20,115 bases of DNA from Paulinella micropora (taxonomy: Eukaryota > Cercozoa > Imbricatea > Euglyphida). The translations under genes were made by a program, and so were the position numbers. A model generated the notes under the pieces. That model was not told where the DNA came from. It worked only from the letters and a program-made list of their open reading frames with translations, and did no database searches. Of the stretch, positions 1-6,329 are shown piece after piece. Every line of letters starts with the position of its first letter. Position 1 is the stretch's first letter. The stretch spans positions 60,392 to 80,506 of the forward strand of contig BJOX01000299.1 in assembly GCA_009731375.1 (NCBI GenBank), given 5' to 3'.

Positions 1-77
1 GGTGTGGAGACTTTCCTTATGGAATGGAGGACTGGATGCACATGGCCTTTTGGCTCAGCAATTGGCAGGAGATACAC

Positions 78-105
78 TATTATTATTATTATTATTATTA
101 TTATT
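78..105. repeat. (TTA)n microsatellite
   Basis: A run of about nine TTA/ATT units. This simple repeat is typical of eukaryotic intergenic DNA and unlike the dense coding sequence of the viral part. Confidence 0.9.
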
Positions 106-155
106 CCTCTTTACATGCTATGCATTAAGTGATCATAATTAATTTCTAAGTGCAC

Positions 156-248
156 ATCACTAACTTCTAAGTGACAATCACTAACTTCTAAGTAACAATC
201 ACTAACTTCGAAGAGACCATCACTAACTTCGAAGTGACCATCACTAAC

Positions 249-250
<2 letters not shown>
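156..250. repeat. 21-bp tandem repeat (ATCACTAACTT unit)
   Basis: The string ATCACTAACTT begins at 156, 177, 198, 219 and 240, an exact 21-bp period over five copies. The rest of each unit varies slightly (CTAAGTGACA, CGAAGAGACC and similar). The same ATCACTA word recurs in the palindromic repeats at 1140-1680, so the two arrays may share an origin. Minisatellite of the host flank. Confidence 0.85.
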
Positions 251-251
<1 letters not shown>

Positions 252-296
<45 letters not shown>

Positions 297-314
297 GAGA
301 GAGATAGAGAGAGA
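252..314. repeat. (GA)n microsatellite
   Basis: Nearly pure GA repeat interrupted by GGGA and GATA. Simple-sequence DNA of the host flank. Confidence 0.9.
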
Positions 315-548
315 CTTTCGAGCATTTCTCCCAGTCAGTCATCCCATGCTCACTGATGCTAGTTATGGACCACCCTGTACCACGGCTTCATCCCAAAACA
401 AGACAGCTGAGTGGCATGCTGCTCGAGCATCGAACGTGCGACAACATGACGAAGGTCTTCCCTAAGTCTTCGTCCGTTCCAAAAGCCTCATTATTCTCAA
501 GGTGTCAAGTTTGATAATGCATGCCAATGAATCCCTGCCTTCGATTCT

Positions 549-1028
549 GTGCTGGATATGATGCTTGATGGAATGCGCGTTGATGAAAACGCCGTTGCGC
601 ATATTGTTGCAATGACGTCGGATGACTCTGAAGGAAAGAAACATCCCAAACACAAGCCCCTGCCAGGTCAGCCAAGACATGTACGCAGAGAGCGTGATGA
701 TTCCATTCTGCCTGATTATATGCAAGAGGTAGTGGATAAGTTTTTGGATGGTAAGGATCCAGCACCAGCACCTGACCAAGACATTCCTGTGGTTGATCTT
801 GATACGTTATATGCGAGTGACAGTGAGGCTGAACAGAAACTGCCAGAAGCAAAACAAATACTAGAGGTGAATCTGGAATCATCAGATGATGAGGCGGACC
901 AAGGTGGGGTGGACTCTATAGCTAGGCCTGACGCTCCTAGTCTAAACGAAATTTTTCGGCCCCGGACGGTGAGGAAAGTAATGATAGCGATGCTGAATAC
1001 TTCTTGGATCAGCAGGAGACAGATGTAA
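549..1028 (+). other. Acidic open frame in host flank (possible exon or old transposon piece)
   Basis: An open frame of about 159 codons without recognised domain. It is rich in Asp/Glu/Ser, with clusters such as TSDDSEGKK and ESSDDEADQ. It opens at a GTG with an in-frame TGA about 40 bases upstream, so no convincing start is seen. Near its end a second frame reads a similar acidic stretch (DSDAEYFLDQQETD) that runs into GTAAGA, a plausible splice donor at about 1025. Acidic low-complexity N-termini of this style occur in DDE transposase genes such as piggyBac, but no catalytic domain is present, so this is not claimed. The style differs from the viral genes to the right. I infer a decayed or partial host exon or transposon. 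Confidence 0.35.
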
Positions 1029-1139
1029 GAAATTAATTGAATCCAGCAACATTTTAGACACAGTCTACCTTTTAAATCAATATACTGATTATAAAAATAT
1101 CAAAGTGATTCTCATATTTCACAGAGACAGAGTACAGAT

Positions 1140-1680
1140 AACTTTGATATGATGTTCAATATAACTAGTTCCGGTCACTATGACCTTAGTGATAGACACT
1201 CAAAAGATAGTGATTGTCACTAGATTATGACAGTTAGTGATGATCACTAGAGTTTTATTAGCTTGAGCGTGTACTGATCATCTAAGACACATTCTAAAGA
1301 AGATCACTACCCTAGTGCTAGTCACTATGAATTTTATCACTAATTTTTTTAGTTTTGTAACACATCACTAACGTAGTGATGATCACTACGTATTTCATCA
1401 CTAGCTTTCATCATAGATCACTAGCCGTAGTGATGATCACTACGTGTTTCATCACTAACTTTCATCAAGATCACTAGCGTCTAGCGTAGTGATGATCACT
1501 ACGTACGTATTTCATCACTAACTTTTCATTTTTTTCATTAATGCAAATAGGTAGTGATCATCACTACACTCATCACTAAGTAAAAATATATCACTAAGCT
1601 CATCGCTAACAGCTTAATGATGCATCACTACGTACTAAGTGATCCACACTACTTTTCATCCGTACGCGTGTAGTACTACT
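1140..1680. repeat. Field of palindromic TAGTGATGATCACTA-type repeats
   Basis: The words GTGATGATCACTA and ATCACTA/TAGTGAT are scattered through this stretch on both strands. A core of three tandem copies with a 54-59 bp period begins at 1371, 1426 and 1485. Each copy starts with the near-palindrome CGTAGTGATGATCACTACG followed by TTTCATCACTA. No coding frame is visible. It is interspersed/tandem repetitive host DNA; whether it belongs to a non-autonomous transposon cannot be decided from one copy. Confidence 0.75.
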
Positions 1681-1780
1681 AGTGATCTTCGAATTCGAGC
1701 TGGCATGGCGCCGGCGAGGGGTGGGGCTGGTGGTGAATCCAACAACATACTACTACAGTAACATCGGGACAAAAGTGCCA

Positions 1781-1792
1781 GGGGGGGGGGGG
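1781..1792. repeat. 12-base G homopolymer near the host/virus transition
   Basis: A run of 12 G. Base composition and gene style change about here, from repeat-rich sequence to AT-rich, virus-like sequence. It may mark an assembly weak point or lie close to the element's left boundary. Confidence 0.8.
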
Positions 1793-1818
1793 AAGTAGTA
1801 TAATATGAAATTTACAAG

Positions 1819-1846
1819 GGTCGTTTTTTGGTGCCTTAAAACGACC
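1819..1846. repeat. Perfect 9-bp hairpin, first element-like structure
   Basis: GGTCGTTTT (1819-1827) is followed after 10 bases by AAAACGACC (1838-1846). It lies downstream of the leftmost minus-strand gene and could act at its 3' end or belong to a terminal repeat. The right end of the element is outside the window, so a terminal inverted repeat cannot be tested. Confidence 0.55.
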
Positions 1847-1983
1847 TCATAAACTTCATTTCTCTTCTCCTATTAATCTCCCGCACAATCAATACTAACA
1901 GAGAAAACACCCCAAAGAGCCCTCTATCTAGCACTGAGAGAAAAAATAAAAGTTTTATTTTTTTTAACCCAAATAGATTTATC

Positions 1984-2445
1984 TTACAACTCAAGTGGGA
2001 CAACCCAATTGATAGAACCTTCATCACCGCCAACCTTCTTCGTCAAGGCTGAAAGCGATGGAAAGACGAGAATTTCTTCTTCATCTTTCCCGAGCGAAGC
2101 CAGAAAGAATGTTTTCTTCCTAGGATTTTTCATGGTTTCATCTCGGTCTACCCAAGCGAACGAATAGTTCTCAGTTCTCTGCGAGGGGTTGCGAACGAAA
2201 TATTTTCGCTCAGCATGAAATGAAGTTATTTTTTTCTTATCAAGTTGAGCGAAATCCCTTAGAACCCTAACCAATCGGGGGTTCTTAATCTCAGCAGGGG
2301 CTTCAGTTTAAAGTTCCCCCCACGGTTTCCAGAACCCTACAATCATATTCATTATCATTAAAGAGAAACAATAGAGTTAGGACTTACCACCCCCAGCGAG
2401 GTTGATTTCGCCGAGTTGGTCTGCTACTTCATTTGGCTCTCCCAT
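1984..2445 (-). CDS. Small hypothetical protein, possibly spliced or frameshifted near its start
   Basis: The clear coding part is the minus-strand frame 1984-2300, which includes the words HAERKYFVRNPSQRTENYSF and ends with WVVPLEL. No ATG lies in frame near its beginning; the conventional open frame starts at a weak codon at 2274 and a TAA precedes it near 2310. Further upstream an ATG at 2443-2445 opens a 22-codon frame (MGEPNEVADQLGEINLAGGG) that reaches GGTAAGT. If 2387-2301 were removed as an 87-base intron (GT...AG), the two frames would join in phase. The acceptor lacks a pyrimidine tract, so a frameshift is equally possible. Function unknown; no membrane segment or domain recognised. 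A 65-codon hydrophobic minus frame at 1836-2033 overlaps its end and is not called. Confidence 0.45.
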
Positions 2446-2447
2446 AG

Positions 2448-2564
2448 TCTATTACACACACCAAAAGCATGTGTAATAGAAATTTCTTTTGAATGAGAGT
2501 GGGGTTGGAACCCCTTGGTTTTTAGAAAAACCATTATTGTTGATTTTCGTATTATAAAATCAAC
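2448..2564. repeat. Four consecutive perfect hairpins
   Basis: Four independent perfect inverted repeats follow one another. At 2448-2480, TCTATTACACA pairs with TGTGTAATAGA (11 bp). At 2501-2514, GGGGTT pairs with AACCCC. At 2516-2533, TGGTTTTT pairs with AAAAACCA. At 2539-2564, GTTGATTTT pairs with AAAATCAAC. They fill the space between the minus-strand gene ending at 2582 and the ATG at 2445, i.e. the 3' side of one gene and the 5' side of the next. The last resembles the inner arm of the hairpin at 17730-17814. Likely 3'-end or regulatory structures. Confidence 0.75.
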
Positions 2565-2581
2565 ATTTACACGAAGTCTTT

Positions 2582-3118
2582 TTATTCCGAGTTGCTATCA
2601 ACACTCTCGGTTCTATAGACTCTGTGCATGTTTCTATTGTGTTCTCGTTTAATATTTCTATTAATGCTATCATTTACGTATTCATTAATACCATCACTGG
2701 AGTATTTGTTAAACGAAGCATTAAACGATAAATGTTCTTTTTCAATACCAGCGAGAATTCTATTCATGACAATGGCTGTAAGTTGGCCACGATTATCATT
2801 TTTCCACTTATAGAAATTATCTCGTTCTTTTTTTTTTTTTTTTTTTTCCAGTTTCTTTTGTCTCATTCTAAAAAGTTTATCCGCCTCTACTTCATTATTT
2901 TCAATACTCAATCGTTGCAACATCTCATTGATAGCCTCAACCTTAATTAGGTCAGGCTGTTTCTTTTCAACGAGACGAGCAATTTCTTTGTCTGCTTTAG
3001 AAATTCTTTCTTCACAAGCGATTTTATCCTTATTTAGTCTGTCCTTACAGGTTCTACGAATTTCGTATTCCTCCAACCAATCGGATTTAGTTTTGATTCT
3101 ACTCGGAATTAAGTCCAT
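2582..3118 (-). CDS. Basic coiled-coil protein of unknown function
   Basis: I start this frame at the ATG at 3118 (protein begins MDLIPSRIKTKSDWLEEYEI), giving about 178 aa. The frame is open further upstream to 3214, but that extension would encode the TGCGACA repeats and is Cys/Arg-rich, so it is probably leader DNA. The first two thirds are highly charged with a heptad-like helical pattern (EERISKADKEIARLVEKKQP, IEAINEMLQRL-like segments) and an unbroken KKLEKKKKKKE tract, coded by a long homopolymer run. The C-terminal part (NRGQLTAIVMNRILAGIEKE) is less charged and may fold. No catalytic motif. The protein could be a DNA-binding or scaffold protein; this is inference only. Confidence 0.6.
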   Translation of the reverse strand: MDLIPSRIKTKSDWLEEYEIRRTCKDRLNKDKIACEERISKADKEIARLVEKKQPDLIKVEAINEMLQRLSIENNEVEADKLFRMRQKKLEKKKKKKERDNFYKWKNDNRGQLTAIVMNRILAGIEKEHLSFNASFNKYSSDGINEYVNDSINRNIKREHNRNMHRVYRTESVDSNSE

Positions 3119-3124
3119 TTTTTT

Positions 3125-3201
3125 TGCGACACTGCGACAAAAAAGTGAAATTCTGTCGCAACCTCTGCGACACTGCGACACCGCCGTGTTTTGGTGTCGC
3201 A
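3125..3201. promoter_or_regulatory. TGCGACA iteron array
   Basis: Four direct copies of TGCGACA start at 3125, 3133, 3166 and 3174, and two inverted copies (TGTCGCA) start at 3154 and 3195. They are arranged as two similar blocks (pair of direct copies plus one inverted copy), directly upstream of the ATG at 3118 of the minus-strand coiled-coil gene. GC content is much higher than the surroundings. Possible operator, promoter or origin-binding array; no factor can be named. Confidence 0.6.
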
Positions 3202-3245
3202 AAGACATATTCACGGAAATAGAATTTTCTAGAATTTTGATGGAG

Positions 3246-3262
3246 TAAGTCTAATAGACTTA
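3246..3262. repeat. Short perfect palindrome
   Basis: TAAGTCTA and TAGACTTA flank a single central A, giving 8-bp arms. It lies in the non-coding interval between two minus-strand genes. Confidence 0.6.
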
Positions 3263-3304
3263 TGATAATACTGCAAATACCATTTTTCCTGTATTACCAG
3301 TAGA

Positions 3305-3396
3305 TTTTTGCCATTGGTAGACTAATGGGTTCAAAATAGTCATTGACATTTTAGGTTGCGGGTTCAATTCCAAAGGAAGGTTACTAATGGCAAAAA
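3305..3396 (+). ncRNA. Cloverleaf-like inverted repeat with a Pol III B-box match (tRNA-like)
   Basis: A perfect 11-bp outer stem, TTTTTGCCATT (3305-3315) with AATGGCAAAAA (3386-3396), encloses 70 bases. Inside are a GACTA/TAGTC hairpin (3320-3341), an ATTGA/TCAAT pairing (3342-3368) and a TCC-AAA-GGA mini-hairpin. GGTTCAATTCC at 3361-3371 matches the tRNA T-arm/B-box consensus, and TTGGTAGA resembles a D-loop. It is followed by a T-rich tract (from 3400), as expected for a Pol III stop. A canonical tRNA fold fails: the T stem pairs only two bases and no anticodon arm is evident. It may be a tRNA-derived remnant, a tRNA mimic or a chance hybrid of structure and motif. It occupies the 200-base interval between the integrase 3' end and the coiled-coil gene. 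Confidence 0.4.
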
Positions 3397-3420
3397 GTCT
3401 TTTATTTTTTTTTTTTTTGC

Positions 3421-4394
3421 TTATAAATCCAATATTACCTTAGCCTTTTTTTCTCTCTTTGAAGTCCTGATATTCTCTGGTTGAATGTCTTCTCTTTTCA
3501 ATAATTCTTTTGTTTTTTTCTCTTTAATAACTTCTTTAGTTTGCTCTTTCATATCTTTTTCTTCGTCAATTGGTTTATCAAAATCAGTCTTCAATAAATC
3601 ACGCAGGCTTACCAACTCATCGTTATTTAATATGATTTTGAATCCAGAACGTCCCTTGACTTTATAAATAATTTTGCTGAAAGTCTTACCGCCTTTTGAA
3701 AAAACATTCCGTTTGTTTTCTTTTCTCACACTATCGCCAACATTAAATTCGTCTATTAAATTATCTCGCGTGATTTTCTGTTTATTTTGTCTCTCCCGAA
3801 AAATACATCAACAGGTTTGGCTTGAATCCCTCTATGAAGTTTATGATTATAGGCATCTACTAAGTCTTGAATATAACTAACCCAATCAAAATTACGATTG
3901 GTTTCAAATAAAAGGTCAAGCCATCTCCTAATACTTCTTATCACTCTATCAACAACCGCAAGCGCTCTATGGTCGCCAACTTCAACGACATCATGTTTAA
4001 TTCCATTTTCAATAAAATATTCACGAGTTGCTCCTTTATATTCTCCACCGCTGTCAGTTGTAATTGATTTAGGTTTATATTTGATTGATTTTAAAGCATA
4101 ATATACTTCTATTGCTGTTTTATTTTTTAGTGGAATAATTATTAAATATCTTGAATGACAATCAATCCAAACGAGCATCCAAGCATAACCTTTATTGCCT
4201 TTCTTGTCCTTTATCTTACTCATATCCGCTAAGTCAAGAAAGACTTGGTCTAATGGTTTATCAACCCATATCGTGTTCCATATTTTTGGATTCTTTTTCT
4301 GGTGGTGAATTTCAAGGGCTTTTTCTTCTTTTGTTTTAACTACTTCTCCCGTAGGCGCGTCTTCCGCATTAATAATTATATGTTTATTGTCCAT
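3421..4394 (-). CDS. rve-family (retroviral-type) integrase, frameshifted
   Basis: This enzyme would insert the linear viral DNA into the host genome. The open frame 4493-3756 carries the catalytic core: first Asp in VFLDLADM, second in ITTDSGGEYKG, and the third acidic position in LAVVDRVIRSIRR exactly 35 residues after the second. That third position is Asp where the family normally has Glu. After the core come a helical segment and the typical HRGIQAKPVDVFFGRD region. The frame then breaks near 3755, and a second frame (to 3421) continues with a basic C-terminal domain (KGGKTFSKIIYKVKGRSGFK, SH3/chromo-like in position) and a Lys/Glu-rich tail. I choose the ATG at 4394, since upstream codons overlap the divergent Dam gene and its promoter. 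No HHCC zinc finger is visible. One break makes it a likely pseudogene, or an assembly error. Confidence 0.85.
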
Positions 4395-4398
4395 CCAA

Positions 4399-4416
4399 TC
4401 TATTATATATAATAGA
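4399..4416. promoter_or_regulatory. Palindromic TATA element between divergent integrase and Dam genes
   Basis: TCTATTATATATAATAGA is an 18-bp perfect palindrome that fills most of the 31-bp gap between the ATG of the minus-strand integrase (4394) and the ATG of the plus-strand methylase (4426). It could serve as one symmetrical promoter for both. Other genes here also have TATA-like words close to the ATG, for example before 11222 and 10093. Confidence 0.45.
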
Positions 4417-4425
4417 TTATATACT

Positions 4426-5115
4426 ATGTCATTTTTTCCTAGGGTGGGGGGAAAAACATTTTCTAAAAAAAGTAATCGTTCCATTAATACCAACTCACAA
4501 AATTTATGTCGAACCTTTCATCGGTGCTGGAAGTGTATTTAGAAAAAAAGAACCATCCGATTTAGAAGTCATCAATGATTTGGATAAAGATATTTATCAC
4601 ATATGGAAAGATATGAAGAAAGTGCCAGTAGAAACAATTAATAGATATGATTTTACACCTTCAAGAATCAAATTTGAAAAATTTAAAAAAGGTAAATTCA
4701 AAGAACCAAGTATGAGACTTTACAGAAATTTATATTTATCATTTAATTCATTCGCCGGAAATAGAAGTTCTTTCGCCGATTACAGAAATTATGATAGATG
4801 AAAGACACTATGGTATTAAACAAAGACTTTAAAGCAGTGATAAAAAAATATGACACGCCAGACACATTTTTCTATCTTGACCCACCATATGATGAAGAAG
4901 AAAACAAAAGTTGGGGATATAAACACCATGCGTCTCCAGAGGAAGTATATAATGCGCTAAAAGGAATAAAAGGTAAATTTATTTTATCTTATAACTATTC
5001 CAAAAAAATAAAACATATTTTTAAAGACTTTAAGATAAGGAAAGTGAAAACAACTTATGTATTAAATAATGCTAAAAGAAAAGCAGTAAGAGAATTATTA
5101 ATTTCAAATTTTTAA
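4426..5115 (+). CDS. Dam-type DNA adenine N6-methyltransferase, frameshifted
   Basis: Members of this family transfer a methyl group from S-adenosylmethionine to adenine in short DNA targets. Three frames together show the family order. The ATG at 4426 opens MSFFPRVGGKTFS, matching the N-terminal P-R-x-G-G-K motif. After the seven-A run at 4465-4471 a second frame carries the SAM-binding motif EPFIGAGSVF and NDLDKDIYH. From about 4798 a third frame carries the catalytic DPPY (in FFYLDPPYDEE) and the C-terminal LSYNYSKKIK segment. The combined length, about 230 aa, is slightly short for Dam. It converges with the acidic gene, and their stop codons overlap. It may protect viral DNA or mark it for packaging. 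With two frame breaks the present copy looks inactive unless these are sequencing errors. Confidence 0.8.
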
Positions 5116-5629
5116 AACTTTAAGAAACATTTTTCAACATCACTTTTTTCTTTCTTAGCACCGCCAGAAGATTGATTATATACTTTTACACTTACACTGC
5201 TAGACTTTTTTCCTTTCCCCTTCTTAGGCTTTGGTATTTCTTCTTCACTACTCTCACTTTCACTTTCTTCGCTCTCTGGCTCTGTCTCTGGCTTCTTATT
5301 TTCTTCGCTCTCTTAGTCTCCGTTTTCGCTCTTTTGATTTTCATTTTCGCCATCTTTTCGGCAATGATATCAGTGAAATCAACCTCATCTTCGCTCTCAC
5401 TCTTCTCCTCTGGGCTATCATTATCATGTTCAGTAATAATATCCTTAGCCAAGTTCTTTTCTTCAATTTGTTTTATTCGTTCCTCCATATCTTCATCTTC
5501 TTGCTTTACAGCATTTCGGTATTGCGCCAAAACATTTTTAGCATGTTCCATCTTTCGTTGTTTCGCTTTCGCTTTTATTCCTTCCACAGCACTACCCCAA
5601 TTCTTACGACTTGCTTCGGGGGACGGCAT
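5112..5629 (-). CDS. Highly charged acidic/basic protein, disrupted
   Basis: The protein starts at the ATG at 5629 (MPSPEASRKNWGSAVEGIKA). It has a helical, charged N-terminal half with KRKMEHAKNVLAQYRN-like and EERIKQIEEKNLAKDII segments, then an acidic patch (SPEEKSESEDEVD). The frame as read ends at 5192 in a basic Arg/Lys composition. A second frame from about 5360 gives a better continuation, an acidic ESEE/PESEESESESSEEE tract and a Lys/Gly/Ser-rich tail, closing at 5112. That frame contains a TAA at 5313-5315, so at least two defects are present. Function unknown; acid-rich proteins in such elements may bind capsid or DNA. Its beginning lies about 15 bases from the large sequence gap. 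Confidence 0.5.
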
Positions 5630-5643
5630 TCTATACTAAGATT

Positions 5644-6329
5644 NNNNNNNNNNNNNNNNNNNNNNNNNNNNNNNNNNNNNNNNNNNNNNNNNNNNNNNNN
5701 NNNNNNNNNNNNNNNNNNNNNNNNNNNNNNNNNNNNNNNNNNNNNNNNNNNNNNNNNNNNNNNNNNNNNNNNNNNNNNNNNNNNNNNNNNNNNNNNNNNN
5801 NNNNNNNNNNNNNNNNNNNNNNNNNNNNNNNNNNNNNNNNNNNNNNNNNNNNNNNNNNNNNNNNNNNNNNNNNNNNNNNNNNNNNNNNNNNNNNNNNNNN
5901 NNNNNNNNNNNNNNNNNNNNNNNNNNNNNNNNNNNNNNNNNNNNNNNNNNNNNNNNNNNNNNNNNNNNNNNNNNNNNNNNNNNNNNNNNNNNNNNNNNNN
6001 NNNNNNNNNNNNNNNNNNNNNNNNNNNNNNNNNNNNNNNNNNNNNNNNNNNNNNNNNNNNNNNNNNNNNNNNNNNNNNNNNNNNNNNNNNNNNNNNNNNN
6101 NNNNNNNNNNNNNNNNNNNNNNNNNNNNNNNNNNNNNNNNNNNNNNNNNNNNNNNNNNNNNNNNNNNNNNNNNNNNNNNNNNNNNNNNNNNNNNNNNNNN
6201 NNNNNNNNNNNNNNNNNNNNNNNNNNNNNNNNNNNNNNNNNNNNNNNNNNNNNNNNNNNNNNNNNNNNNNNNNNNNNNNNNNNNNNNNNNNNNNNNNNNN
6301 NNNNNNNNNNNNNNNNNNNNNNNNNNNNN
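5644..6329. other. Assembly gap (686 N)
   Basis: Unsequenced bases. The 5' end of the fibre gene lies here, perhaps with a divergent promoter shared with the minus-strand acidic gene. Nothing else can be said. Confidence 0.99.

Noticed and set aside
549-1028. piggyBac or other transposase gene
   Set aside because: Only an acidic low-complexity stretch is seen; no catalytic motif.
3305-3396. Canonical tRNA gene
   Set aside because: The T-arm word is present, but the T stem pairs only two bases and no anticodon arm or 7-bp acceptor with proper spacing can be drawn; kept only as a tRNA-like structure.
5231-5640. Plus-strand Phe/Ser/Leu-rich frame running into the large gap
   Set aside because: Antisense of the charged acidic gene, extended only because N bases cannot show stops.
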